Positions 17,484-26,339 of a DNA stretch of 64,000 bases are shown one piece after another. This DNA comes from an uncultured Collinsella sp. (GTDB taxonomy: Bacteria > Actinomycetota > Coriobacteriia > Coriobacteriales > Coriobacteriaceae), in assembly GCA_902493515.1 (NCBI GenBank), contig CABUPE010000008.1, positions 9,689-73,688 on the forward strand, given 5' to 3'. The notes under the pieces are model-generated. The model made no database searches and was not told the origin of the DNA. It was given only the letters and a program-made list of their open reading frames with translations. Positions within the stretch are counted from its first letter, which is position 1. Every line of letters starts with the position of its first letter. The translations under genes and the position numbers were made by a program.

Positions 17484-17653
17484 GTGCAAAATTGAGAGTA
17501 TTCAGCAAGGTAAAGGCTTTTACCAGCTGGGTGAAGCATGGAACAGCCCCCGTTTTGGCTCTGATGACGCTAAAACGGGGGCTGTTTCTTGCTTTTTCGT
17601 CTCTGAGGGGCATCCGGAACGGTGGAATTTGCAGAATACTCGCGATTTTGCAC
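17484..17653. repeat. 170-bp element with 20-bp terminal inverted repeats and an internal terminator
   Basis: The ends GTGCAAAATTGAGAGTATTC and GAATACTCGCGATTTTGCAC are inverted repeats (18 of 20). Inside is a 15-bp hairpin, AACAGCCCCCGTTTT / AAAACGGGGGCTGTT (17542-17586), followed by TTCTTGCTTTTT, so it can act as a plus-strand terminator. No coding potential was seen. The structure resembles a MITE or a mobile terminator cassette. Confidence 0.5.
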
Positions 17654-17685
17654 GTCGCGAGAGGGGGGGACCCTTGCTTGGCGGT

Positions 17686-19833
17686 TTACTTCCCCTGCAC
17701 CATGGTGAGGGAGATCTTCTTGCGGTCGCGATCGACCTTTTCAACCCACACCTTGACCGTGTCACCGACGCGCACCACGTCGCTGGGGTGCTTGACGAAG
17801 CGGTTGGCCAGCTTGGAGATGTGCACGAGGCCGTCCTGGTGCACGCCCACGTCGACGAAGGCGCCAAAGTCGACGACGTTGCGCACCGTGCCCTTGAGTT
17901 CCATGCCGGGCTCCAGGTCGTCGATCGAAAGCGCCGAGCGGCTAAAGACTACCTCGGGCGCGTCGTCGCGCGGGTCGCGACCGGGCTTCTTGAGCTCGTT
18001 GACGATGTCGATGAGCGTCAGGGTGCCGCAGTCCAGGTCGCTTGCCAGCGCCGAGATACTGCCCAGGCGGCGCTCGATGTCGGGCACGCCGCCACGGCTG
18101 AGCTCGCTGGCTTTAACGCCGGCGCGTTCCAGGACGGACGTGGCCACCTCGTAGCTTTCGGGGTGGACGCTCGTCGCGTCGAGCGGGTTCTTACCGCCGC
18201 TGATGCGCAGGAAACCCGCGGCGTTGAGGTATGCCTTGGGTCCCAGCTTGGGGACCTTCTTGAGCTGGCGGCGATCGGTAAAGGCGCCGTTTTCCTCGCG
18301 GTAGGCCACGATGTTCTTGGCCACGCTCGGCGTGATGCCCGATACGTATCCCAGCAGGCTTGCGCTCGCGGTGTTTACGTCGACGCCCACGCGGTTGACG
18401 ACGTCTTCCACCACGTGGCCCAGGGTACGCGAGAGCTCGGTCTGGTCAAGGTCATGCTGGTACTGGCCCACGCCGATGGACTGGGGCGGAATCTTGACGA
18501 GCTCTGCCAGCGGGTCTTGCAGGCGGCGGCCCAGGCTCATGGCGCCGCGCACAGTGACGTCCAGATCGGGGTATTCCTGACTGGCGAGCTCGGAGGCGGA
18601 GTACACCGATGCGCCGGCCTCGTTGACGATGGTGTATCGCAGCCCAGGCGCCTGCTCGGCAATGAACTCCGAGACGACTTCCTCGGTCTCGCGGCTGGCG
18701 GTACCGTTGCCGATGACGATGGTGTTGACGCCGTCCTTCTTGACGAGGCGGGCGAGCTCGCGCTTGGTGCCGGCGACGTCGTGGCGCGGCTTGGTGGGGT
18801 AGACCACGCTGTGGTCGAGCAGCTTGCCGGTCTCGTCCATGACGGCGACCTTGCAGCCGGTGCGGTAGCCCGGATCGAGCGCGAGCACGCGGGCGCCGCG
18901 CACGGGGCGTGCCGAGAGCAGGCCCTCGAGATTCTTGGCAAAGATATTGATGGCCTCGGTCTGCGCGCGGACGGTGAGCTTGGCGCGGGCCTCGCGCTCC
19001 AGCGAGGGGGCCATGAGGCGCTTGTAACCGTCGGCGATGGCGGCGTCAAAGACGGGCGCGAAGACGCCCTGGCGTCGGGGCCAACGGCTGCCGAGGCGTG
19101 CCGTGGCGGCAGCGCCGTCGACGTTCACGCGCACGCGGAGCTTGCCCTCGCGCTCACCGCGGTCGATAGCCAGCACGCGGTGGTTGGGTATACGGCGCAG
19201 CGGCTCATCATAGCTGTAGTACGGCTCGTAGGGGGTCTTCTCGGCGGGGTCGGTGGCCTCGACGACGATGTCGGCGGTGTTTTGCGTAAAGGCGCGCAGG
19301 TCGGCGACGTTCTCGGGGTCCTCGGCCACCGTCTCGGCCACGATGTCTGCCGCGCCGACGAGCGCCTTCTCGGGCGTGTCGAAGCCGGCCTCCTCGTTGA
19401 CGTAGGCTGCGGCGGCGTCGAGTGCGCTGCCCTTGGCGGATGCCTGCATGATGATCATGTTGGCGAGCGGCTCCAGGCCTGCCTCGCGGGCCTTCTGCGC
19501 GCGGGTCATACGCTTTTTGCGGTAGGGCTTGTAGAGGTCCTCGACACGCTGGAGCTGCGTGGCCTCGCGAATCTGCTGCTCGAGTTCGGTCGTGAGTTTG
19601 CCTTGGGCATCGATGAGCGGAATGACGTCCTCTTTGCGCTGTTCAAGATTGCGCAGGTAGGACAGGCGCTCGTCGAGTGCGCGCAGGGCGACGTCGTCCA
19701 TGCCGCCCGTTGCTTCCTTGCGGTAGCGCGAGATAAAGGGGATGGTGTTGCCCTCGTCGATGAGCTTGACGGCCGCCTCAATGTTGGCGGCCTTAAGGTT
19801 GAGCTCGCGGGCGAGCTGGGCGATAAGATCCAT
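17686..19833 (-). CDS. tex: Tex-like RNA-binding protein with S1 domain
   Basis: A 715-aa protein of the Tex/YhgF family. The N-terminal helical domain holds IPFISRYRKEATGGMDD (~32-48) and VEDLYKPYRKKRMTRAQKA. The central YqgF-like fold has ALDPGYRTGCKVAV and the helix-hairpin-helix SIGVGQYQHD and GVDVNTAS. A C-terminal S1 domain (MELKGTVRNVVDFGAFVDVG) ends near the last residue. The family binds RNA in the cytoplasm and has been tied to transcription and stress. The ATG at 19833 has GGAG just upstream. It stands alone, on the strand opposite to the aldolase genes. Confidence 0.93.
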   Translation of the reverse strand: MDLIAQLARELNLKAANIEAAVKLIDEGNTIPFISRYRKEATGGMDDVALRALDERLSYLRNLEQRKEDVIPLIDAQGKLTTELEQQIREATQLQRVEDLYKPYRKKRMTRAQKAREAGLEPLANMIIMQASAKGSALDAAAAYVNEEAGFDTPEKALVGAADIVAETVAEDPENVADLRAFTQNTADIVVEATDPAEKTPYEPYYSYDEPLRRIPNHRVLAIDRGEREGKLRVRVNVDGAAATARLGSRWPRRQGVFAPVFDAAIADGYKRLMAPSLEREARAKLTVRAQTEAINIFAKNLEGLLSARPVRGARVLALDPGYRTGCKVAVMDETGKLLDHSVVYPTKPRHDVAGTKRELARLVKKDGVNTIVIGNGTASRETEEVVSEFIAEQAPGLRYTIVNEAGASVYSASELASQEYPDLDVTVRGAMSLGRRLQDPLAELVKIPPQSIGVGQYQHDLDQTELSRTLGHVVEDVVNRVGVDVNTASASLLGYVSGITPSVAKNIVAYREENGAFTDRRQLKKVPKLGPKAYLNAAGFLRISGGKNPLDATSVHPESYEVATSVLERAGVKASELSRGGVPDIERRLGSISALASDLDCGTLTLIDIVNELKKPGRDPRDDAPEVVFSRSALSIDDLEPGMELKGTVRNVVDFGAFVDVGVHQDGLVHISKLANRFVKHPSDVVRVGDTVKVWVEKVDRDRKKISLTMVQGK

Positions 19834-19926
19834 GGGACTCCTTGCGTTTAAGGTGCGTTTGCGACACAGGGCTACCAAGGATACCACCCGTCCCAAAAGG
19901 CTGTTTTGGGGCCGCGCCACGAAAAC

Positions 19927-20064
19927 GGCCTATCTACTACGTTTTACCCGTAGGGGCTGACCATGCCTGGTTTTTCCGAAAATCGGCAAGTCGTCTACCT
20001 GCGGTTTTTATTTCGCGAAATTTGGCATGGTTAAGGGCGATCGGTTAAACGTAGTAGATAGGCC
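19927..20064. repeat. 138-bp cruciform-like inverted repeat element
   Basis: GGCCTATCTACTACGTTT (19927-19944) and AAACGTAGTAGATAGGCC (20047-20064) are perfectly complementary. Nested inside are ACCATGCC / GGCATGGT (19960-19967 / 20024-20031) and small hairpins CCGAAAATCGG and TTTCGCGAAA. No ORF with a ribosome binding site was seen. It could be a structured RNA, a protein-binding site or a MITE. Confidence 0.6.
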
Positions 20065-20135
20065 CATTTCATGGCGAACGAATCAGACTGAGGCGCAAAA
20101 TGGCCCCCGCCCCAGAAAAATCGTCGGCAAGGTAG

Positions 20136-20171
20136 CAAAAAGCCCCGCGGGCAGGAGGCTGCTCGCGGGGC
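20136..20171 (-). terminator. Terminator of the SDR-MFS-oxidoreductase operon
   Basis: GCCCCGCGGGCAG pairs with CTGCTCGCGGGGC around a 4-nt loop. On the minus strand it is followed by TTTTT. It lies about 75 bp beyond the stop of the oxidoreductase gene. Confidence 0.8.
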
Positions 20172-20244
20172 AAAGAAGAGGGGCTTGTTGGTGGCGGACC
20201 GAAGGGTTCGGCATGGGGTTTCTGCCGCGGCCCGCCCTAAAGCG

Positions 20245-21285
20245 TTACAGCTCGACGAGCTGGCCGGTCTCGGCGGCCTCCTTGATAGCGTTAAGCAGCG
20301 TGAGCGTCTTGACGTTATCGGCGGGGGTTACGACGGGCTCAACTTCGCGGCGGACAACCTTCACAAAGTGCTTGAGCTGCATCTTGTGCGGCAGTGCCGG
20401 GTCCACGGCCGGAATCTTCATCTGCAGCGGCTTGTGCCAGTTAGAGGCGCCGTCGTAGGAGAACTGGTGCAGGCGGGGCAGCGAAAGGGCGCCCTTGGTG
20501 CCGCCGATAAAGTAGGCGTCGGCGTCGAAGGGGCGGTACTGCGGATCCTCGCGAGCGGTCGCCTCCCAGTTCCAGGGGCTGGCGGTGGCGTCAGAGATGG
20601 TCATGCTCGCGAGCGCGCCGTCGGCAAAACGGACGTTGACCACGGCGGAGTCCTCGGTCTCAAAACCGCGGGCGGCGCTGGACTGCATACCCTGGACGGC
20701 AACGGGCTCGCCCAGCAGGTAGCGGAGCAGGTCGACGTCGTGCACCAGGTTGACCAGAATCGGGCCGGCACCCTTCTTGCGGCGCCACTCGACATCGAAA
20801 TACTCGTCATTCTTATAGATCATGTAGTGGAAGCTCGACACGGTGAGCTTGCCCAGCTCGCCGGACTCGATGATTTCCTTGGCCTTGTTGACGAAGGGGT
20901 TGTGGCGACGGTGCTGACCCACGAGCACGGGCACGCCGGCGGTCTCGGCCTCGGCGGCGAAGGCCTGGGCATCCTCGAGATCGTTGGAGATCGGCTTTTC
21001 GACCAGCGGCACGATGTTGCGCTTCACGGCCTCGCGAGCAACGCCCAGGTGCAGGTCGTTGGGGGTGGCGATAATGACGGCCTCGGGCTTGATCTCGTCC
21101 ATCATCTGGGCGGGATCGGTGTAAAACGGCACGCCGGCGGCCTCGGCCGTGGCGCGGGCGCCCTCAAAGGCGTCGGCGATGGCGACGAGCTCGGCCTCGG
21201 GCTCCTCGGTGACAAAGCGGATGTGGTTGCGGCCCATGGCGCCGGCGCCGATAACGGCAATGCGGACGGGGTTGAGCTCAGACAT
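20245..21285 (-). CDS. Gfo/Idh/MocA family NAD(P)-dependent oxidoreductase
   Basis: A 346-aa protein with an N-terminal Rossmann fold (VIGAGAMGRNHIRF, ~11-24), the family's EKPISNDLEDA (~96-106) after IIATPNDLHLGVA, and a C-terminal substrate domain with LVNLVHDVDLLRYLLGE. Such enzymes oxidise or reduce sugars, cyclitols or sugar acids. AAGGAG precedes the ATG. It is the last gene of a minus-strand operon with an MFS transporter and an SDR, which suggests import and oxidation of one polyol or sugar-like compound. Confidence 0.9.
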   Translation of the reverse strand: MSELNPVRIAVIGAGAMGRNHIRFVTEEPEAELVAIADAFEGARATAEAAGVPFYTDPAQMMDEIKPEAVIIATPNDLHLGVAREAVKRNIVPLVEKPISNDLEDAQAFAAEAETAGVPVLVGQHRRHNPFVNKAKEIIESGELGKLTVSSFHYMIYKNDEYFDVEWRRKKGAGPILVNLVHDVDLLRYLLGEPVAVQGMQSSAARGFETEDSAVVNVRFADGALASMTISDATASPWNWEATAREDPQYRPFDADAYFIGGTKGALSLPRLHQFSYDGASNWHKPLQMKIPAVDPALPHKMQLKHFVKVVRREVEPVVTPADNVKTLTLLNAIKEAAETGQLVEL

Positions 21286-21314
21286 TTCGACTCCTTAATA
21301 CTGGTGACCGGTGG

Positions 21315-21347
21315 GATGCGACAAAGGGGCTGTCCCTTTGCCGCATC
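21315..21347. repeat. GTGACAAAGGG-family palindrome, copy 2 (inside an operon)
   Basis: GATGCGACAAAGGG and CCCTTTGCCGCATC around a short loop; the first outer-stem base pairs differ from copy 1 but remain paired. It lies in the 69-bp gap between the MFS and oxidoreductase genes, both on the minus strand, so it may attenuate or stabilise the transcript. Confidence 0.75.
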
Positions 21348-21354
21348 GGTAAAA

Positions 21355-22611
21355 CTAGGCGGACTTCTTCTTGCTGTCGGAGACCATCATGTAGACGGTG
21401 AGCACGACGGCGATGGCGGCGATCACAATGGCGCCGTAGAAGGACTGCTGGTAGGCGGCGCTGCCGGCCTCGGCGTGATACAGCACGGCGGTGATGGGCT
21501 GGCTGATCCAGGTGGAAGCGGCATAGCCCAAAAACATGATGCCGTAGTTGACGCCGATGTTGCTGGTACCAAAGGCGCCACCGGTGAGCGGCGGGTAGAT
21601 GACGAGCAGGGCGCCAAAGCTAAAGCCGAGCAGGGCGAGCGCCACAAAGAACATGGCCTGCGTAAAGCTCATCGACATGATGACGAGGGCGACGATGGTG
21701 ACGACAAGGCTGATGAGCAGTGACTTGTAGGCGCCGAGCTTGTCGATAATCTGGCCAAAGGACAGACGGCCAACCAGGTTGGCGCAGGTGTTGACGGAGA
21801 CCACCACACCGCCGAGGGCGACGGCCGCGGCGCTCGTGGGGTCGGCGAAGAGCTGGACGGCGGCGATGGAGGCAACCTTGCCTACGAGCAGGGTGCCCGC
21901 GGTGGCGGCAAAGGCGAAGGTGACGATGAGGACCCAGAAACGCGGGGTCTTGACCATCTCGCCCGGGGTGAGGTCGCCGAAGGTGCCGGCATGCGCGCCG
22001 CCCTTGGGGGCCTCGAAGCCCTCGGGCAGCCAACCGGCCTCAGGGGCCTTCAGGAACAGGGCGGAGGCGGCGATCGTCACAAAGAAGATGACGCCGAGTG
22101 CCTTAAGGGCGCCAAAGATGCCCAGGCTCGGGATGAGCAGCGAGGCGAGCACCGGGGACAGCACGGCGGGGCCGGCGGTCGAAGCGGCCAGGGTGATGCC
22201 GGAGGCGAGGCCCTTCTTGTCGATGAACCACTTTTGGCCGGTGGTGAGCGCCGGGTTGTAGCCCAGGCCGTTGCCGATGGCGGCGACGAGCGAGAACCAC
22301 AGGTAGAACTGCCACGGCTCGGTGACGGTGCCGGACATGAACCAGCCCAGGCCGTAGCACACGGCGGCGGCGATAACGACGTTGCGCGGGCCGATCTTAT
22401 CGGAGATGCGGCCGGCGAAGATGCCCGTCACGGCCATGATGGTCTGAAAGACCGGGAAGGCCCAGGTGAGGGCGCTCGACCACTCGGGGTAGACGGCGAG
22501 CAGGTTCTTGCTCACGACGGAATACAGCGCGATGGAGCTGATGAAGAACATGGTGACGCACGCGGCGGAAAGCACGACGGCGCGACCCTTGTTGGAGTTG
22601 GTGGAAGCCAT
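21355..22611 (-). CDS. MFS transporter, OFA (oxalate/formate antiporter)-like
   Basis: A 418-aa major-facilitator protein with twelve hydrophobic segments. The loop 2-3 motif is GRISDKIGPRNV (~60-71), and a long central loop (KAPEAGWLPEGFEAPKGG) is typical of the OFA subgroup. The C-terminal tail SDSKKKSA is charged. It probably imports the substrate used by the SDR and Gfo/Idh enzymes of the same operon; carboxylate or polyol substrates are both possible. Confidence 0.85.
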   Translation of the reverse strand: MASTNSNKGRAVVLSAACVTMFFISSIALYSVVSKNLLAVYPEWSSALTWAFPVFQTIMAVTGIFAGRISDKIGPRNVVIAAAVCYGLGWFMSGTVTEPWQFYLWFSLVAAIGNGLGYNPALTTGQKWFIDKKGLASGITLAASTAGPAVLSPVLASLLIPSLGIFGALKALGVIFFVTIAASALFLKAPEAGWLPEGFEAPKGGAHAGTFGDLTPGEMVKTPRFWVLIVTFAFAATAGTLLVGKVASIAAVQLFADPTSAAAVALGGVVVSVNTCANLVGRLSFGQIIDKLGAYKSLLISLVVTIVALVIMSMSFTQAMFFVALALLGFSFGALLVIYPPLTGGAFGTSNIGVNYGIMFLGYAASTWISQPITAVLYHAEAGSAAYQQSFYGAIVIAAIAVVLTVYMMVSDSKKKSA

Positions 22612-22677
22612 TGGACTCTTTCTGATCGATACGGGGGAGGAGCGGGCGTGTCCGCGGGACCTCCCTGTCAGGTTGGT

Positions 22678-23559
22678 TTACTGGTCAGTCGGCTTGGCGA
22701 CGCCGGACTCATCGGACCAGAGCTCGACACCCTTGTTCTTAAGGTAGTTGTCGGCATAGGCGCGACGGCCGCCGGGCTTGGCGGTGAGGTCGCCCATCAT
22801 GTTGGAGAAGCCGCCGTCGACCTTGATGGCGTCGCCGGTGGTGAAGTCCGAGCGCGTGGACGCCAGGAACATGACGGCGTTGGCGATATCGCTGACCTCG
22901 CCGATGCGGCGCGTGGCGATCAGACGGCTGCGGCTCTTTTCGACCTCGGGGTCGGCGTAGAAGTTGGCCGACATCGGGGTCTTAACGAAGCAGGGTTCGA
23001 CGCAGTTGGAGCGGACGCCGTAGGGGCCCCACTCGGCGGCGAGCATCTTGGACATCATGTTGACGCCCGCCTTGGTGGAGCTGTACACGCCCGAGAACGT
23101 CTCGGGGGAGTGGCTGGCGACGGTCGAGATGTGCACCAGGCGACCCTGGCCGGCCTTGATCATCTCGCGACCAAAGCGCTGCGAGGTGATGAAGTAACCG
23201 GTGAGGTTGACGTTGAGCACCTGCTCCCAGTCGCTCAACGGCAGGTCTTCCATGGCTGCGAAGCGCAGGATGCCGGCGGTGTTGACGAGAACGTCGACGC
23301 GGCCGAAGTCGGCGATGGTGGCATCGACGGCGGCCTGAACCTCGGCCTCGTCGGTGGCGTTCATCTTGTAGCCCTCGGCGTGGATGCCAAACTCGGCGGC
23401 GAGGTCGGCGGCTGCGGCCTTGACCTTTTCCTCGTCCAGGTCGAGCATGACGACGTTGGCGCCATTGCGGGCGAACTCGCGGCAGATCTCGGCGCCCATA
23501 CCGCCGAGCGCGCCAGTCACGGCGCAGACATCGCCCTCGAGCTTAAGCCAATTGCTCAT
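22678..23559 (-). CDS. Short-chain dehydrogenase/reductase
   Basis: A 293-aa classical SDR. The cofactor motif is TGALGGMGAEI (TGxxxGxG, ~16), the acidic D in VVMLDLDEEK (~40) favours NAD(H), NTAG is at ~88, and the catalytic tyrosine and lysine are in YSSTK (~156-160). Compared with the family's usual ~250 residues it has a C-terminal extension of about 40 residues. First gene of the operon, starting after AAGGGAAG. It is read away from a LysR regulator, which probably controls it. Confidence 0.9.
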   Translation of the reverse strand: MSNWLKLEGDVCAVTGALGGMGAEICREFARNGANVVMLDLDEEKVKAAAADLAAEFGIHAEGYKMNATDEAEVQAAVDATIADFGRVDVLVNTAGILRFAAMEDLPLSDWEQVLNVNLTGYFITSQRFGREMIKAGQGRLVHISTVASHSPETFSGVYSSTKAGVNMMSKMLAAEWGPYGVRSNCVEPCFVKTPMSANFYADPEVEKSRSRLIATRRIGEVSDIANAVMFLASTRSDFTTGDAIKVDGGFSNMMGDLTAKPGGRRAYADNYLKNKGVELWSDESGVAKPTDQ

Positions 23560-23792
23560 AGGAACTTCCCTTCTTGTGCCTCCCGGTGGGTCGCTCCCAT
23601 TAACCGACCCACGTGGTTTTCGCTGGTTATCGTATGCTTTGCATTTGCGCAGGTGAATTGCATATTTGTTAGAATGGCGTTAACCGTAGGTTTACGCTGT
23701 GCAATGTAGTTTATGCTTAACCGAGCGCGTGACCTGCGAAAATAACCCCCTGTGGCACCATGCGGTCACAGGCGCGAAAACGGGAGATTGAC

Positions 23793-24671
23793 GTGTACGA
23801 TCGACGACTCGAGGCCATATCGGCCGCCGCGGAGCTGGGAAGCTTCTCGCGTGCGGCGGCAAAATTGCGTGTGTCGACTCCGGCGCTCGTCAAGCAGGTG
23901 TCGGGCTTCGAGGCCGAGTTCGGCATCACGCTGTTCGAGCGCTCGCATTCTGGTGTTAAGGTGACGCCGGCAGGTGCTCTGCTGGTGGACGATGCACGTT
24001 CGATCATGCGGCAGTCCGAGGACGCGCTACGCCGTGCCCGACGCGCGGCGGGCGATGGCGGGGCCGTGCGTCTGGGCGTGTCGATGATGTGCCCGGGGCG
24101 CCAAACGCTGTCGATGTGGTCGGGCATCCACGATCTGGAACCGTCGCTGCGATTTGAGATCGTGCCGGTAAGCGACCTCTATGACGAGCGCGAGACCGTC
24201 ATGCGCAGCTTGGGCCGCGAGGTCGATGTGGTGCAGTCGAGCTTTTCGACCCCACGCTGGGGCGACGCATGCCAAAGGCTCCGCATCGTCAACGTGCCGT
24301 TTTATATCGACGTGCCGCGCACGAGCCCGCTTGCGCGCAAGACGCGTATCACGGTTGCTGACTTGGAGGGCATGCGCCTGCGCATACTGCGCCACGGCAA
24401 CGACGCAATGGACAGCCTGCGCATCGACCTTCTGGCCGACGGCGGCGTTGACGTGATCGACGTGGACAGCTTCGACTTTGCGCTCTTTAACGAGGCAGAG
24501 GAAAAGGGCGACGCGGTGCTCACCTGCGGCGCATGGTCGGGCGTGCACCCTGCCTTTGTGGGCGTGCCGTTCCTGTGCGGCCGCGAGGTGCCAGTCTTTC
24601 TGCACTACCCGCTCGAGCCCACCCTCCAAGTCCAAAAATTCGTCAACGCCATGGCACAACTTCTCAAATAG
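23793..24671 (+). CDS. LysR-family transcriptional regulator
   Basis: A 292-aa LTTR. The N-terminal HTH covers ~4-60 (LEAISAAAELGSFSRAAAKL, then LVKQVSGFEAEFG and LFERSHSGVKVTPAG), followed by a LysR substrate-binding domain. The GTG at 23793 is chosen because CGGGAG lies 6 nt upstream; the in-frame ATG at 23760 has no such site. It is divergent from the SDR-MFS-oxidoreductase operon. The 233-bp shared region holds A/T-rich GCAT-type repeats (TATGCTTTGCATTTG near 23635) that may be LTTR sites. Confidence 0.85.
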   Translation: MYDRRLEAISAAAELGSFSRAAAKLRVSTPALVKQVSGFEAEFGITLFERSHSGVKVTPAGALLVDDARSIMRQSEDALRRARRAAGDGGAVRLGVSMMCPGRQTLSMWSGIHDLEPSLRFEIVPVSDLYDERETVMRSLGREVDVVQSSFSTPRWGDACQRLRIVNVPFYIDVPRTSPLARKTRITVADLEGMRLRILRHGNDAMDSLRIDLLADGGVDVIDVDSFDFALFNEAEEKGDAVLTCGAWSGVHPAFVGVPFLCGREVPVFLHYPLEPTLQVQKFVNAMAQLLK

Positions 24672-24714
24672 CCAAAAGAGTCCCGTCCCAAATTAGCTAC
24701 CCTTTGCTACGGGT

Positions 24715-25806
24715 TTAGCGGTCCTCGCGTTGCGGCCCGGCTGCCTCGGCTGTCTTTACGCGGTTCTTGTCGATGTACATGTTTTTGTCGGCCTGAGAAA
24801 AGAGCTCACGCATCATAGGCGGTTCATCAAAATCACTGGAAAGCGCGTAGCCCACCGCATAGCTGATAGGCATGTCGGGGTGAGCCCCGGAATACTCGTT
24901 CACGTTCGCACGAACCCGAGCGAGACAGGATTCCACAGCGGCTCGGTCGGCATCCCACAGCACCGCGATAAACTCATCGCCGCCGTCGCGACCCACAAAG
25001 CACGTCTCCGACGCCACACTTCCCAGTTGTTGGGCAAAAGAGCGAATGTATTCATCGCCCTTCTCATGGCCGAAGTTGTTATTGACCATATGCAGATTGT
25101 TAAGATCGAAGACGCACAGCGCAACGGGCGGTTCAGCGGAAACGGGATGCTCCTGCCCCAAGATCTCCTCGCACTTATTCTTATTGGGCAGTCCTGTGGC
25201 TTCGTCGAGATAGACTTTGCTCTGCAGCTCGCGGTTGAGCGCGGCAGTGCGCACCGCGCGAACAAGTTCGACCGCAAAGGTCGCCACCAAGCCCACGATG
25301 TCGATGATCACCAAGCCCTCGAGATAGTTGAGCGCCGACGCCTTCTCCTGAGAGTAGTCCTCTGCGAGTCGCGTAGCATCGTCGCAAATGCCAAAGAACT
25401 CCTCGCTCATGGAGATGATGTCGGTGCTCTCGTAGCCGACTTCGCGCACGCGGCTAATCTCGGCGCAAAGCTCATCAAAATAATTTGCAAGCTCGGTCAT
25501 TTTTGCCTGGTACTCATCGTCATCGAGACGGACGAGGTTGAGGTCGTCACTTCCGTAACGCAAACCGTTGATGTATGAATCCACGGCTTTGAGCAGGTCA
25601 TCTTGAGGCTGGCCCGCATCCTCGAGCTTAACGATTCGCTGCGTGGTACCGCGCACCAGACCGGCGTAGTTGACCACACGCGCCGTGCCCTGGATATCGG
25701 AGACGAGCAGCATAACATTGATGAAGAAGAAGATGAGAACTGCCGTGAGCACCATCATGAGCAGGCGCACCGCCTGGCCGGCCTTCTTGGCGACAGAAGT
25801 ATTCAC
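24715..25806 (-). CDS. Membrane-bound diguanylate cyclase (GGDEF)
   Basis: A 363-aa protein with an N-terminal membrane segment (~13-35), a periplasm-side sensor region of about 130 residues starting ARVVNYAGLVRGTTQR, a second membrane segment (~168-190) and a C-terminal GGDEF domain. The active site is intact (RDGGDEF, ~273-279) and ATGLPNKNKCEE opens the domain. The inhibitory RxxD site five residues before GGDEF is not present. It should make c-di-GMP from two GTP in response to an outside signal. Single gene; no EAL or PilZ gene is in the window. Confidence 0.9.
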   Translation of the reverse strand: MNTSVAKKAGQAVRLLMMVLTAVLIFFFINVMLLVSDIQGTARVVNYAGLVRGTTQRIVKLEDAGQPQDDLLKAVDSYINGLRYGSDDLNLVRLDDDEYQAKMTELANYFDELCAEISRVREVGYESTDIISMSEEFFGICDDATRLAEDYSQEKASALNYLEGLVIIDIVGLVATFAVELVRAVRTAALNRELQSKVYLDEATGLPNKNKCEEILGQEHPVSAEPPVALCVFDLNNLHMVNNNFGHEKGDEYIRSFAQQLGSVASETCFVGRDGGDEFIAVLWDADRAAVESCLARVRANVNEYSGAHPDMPISYAVGYALSSDFDEPPMMRELFSQADKNMYIDKNRVKTAEAAGPQREDR

Positions 25807-25984
25807 AAGTTCACTCCCCTAAATGACAAAAGAACAGGTAGCACGCAGTGTGCTGAAATTCATGGGTGGTTAACTCTACCATATGGGCCAGCAGCCTCAA
25901 ACTGCAGCAGACGCTCGTCCAAATTGGCGTGACGCTTGCCTTGTTGTTCTTGACCTGGCCGCGCTATCGGACATGCTTCTGGTC

Positions 25985-26170
25985 TTGGATCACCATGGGA
26001 AAGCTCATCCCGTTTTGTGCGCCTAGAGGGGGATGCGGCTTCCCAAAGGTGCCGTTAGGGGAAATCACATCCCGGTTTACCCCCTTGAAATGGGATGCCG
26101 TTTCCCGGAGGGGGTCCAGCGGGAAACGGCATCCCATTCTGGGCCCGAAAAGTGGGATACGGTTTCCGGC
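25985..26170. repeat. Imperfect repeat array (GGGATGCGGTTTCCC family), copy B
   Basis: The 533-bp gap between the cyclase and the ABC genes holds at least six copies of a motif near GGGATGCCGTTTCCC in alternating orientation (around 25991, 26029, 26063, 26092, 26122 and 26154), several paired as inverted repeats. It belongs to the same family as the array at 1-150. The rest of the gap has no supported gene. Confidence 0.6.
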
Positions 26171-26180
26171 CGGCATGAAA

Positions 26181-26215
26181 AAAGCCTCCGCAGCTCGTGT
26201 GGCTGCGGAGGCTTT
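26181..26215 (-). terminator. Terminator of the MarR-ABC operon
   Basis: AAAGCCTCCGCAGC pairs perfectly with GCTGCGGAGGCTTT around a 7-nt loop. Minus-strand reading ends in GGCTTTTTTC. It lies about 125 bp past the last ABC gene and directly next to the repeat array, as the terminator at 158 does. Confidence 0.85.
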
Positions 26216-26339
26216 ATTCGTTGCGGTGCATTGTGTTTGGGTCGTTGAGATGAGTCGATTTGCCCCGAAAGAGGAGGGCATTGACCTTAGGGTCATGCCC
26301 GACGAATGAGCGGCAAATCGGCCATCTCGGCGAGCCGAA

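Noticed and set aside
17329..19851. Long plus-strand open frame opposite tex
   Set aside because: It has no family motif and reads as the antisense of a clear Tex protein.
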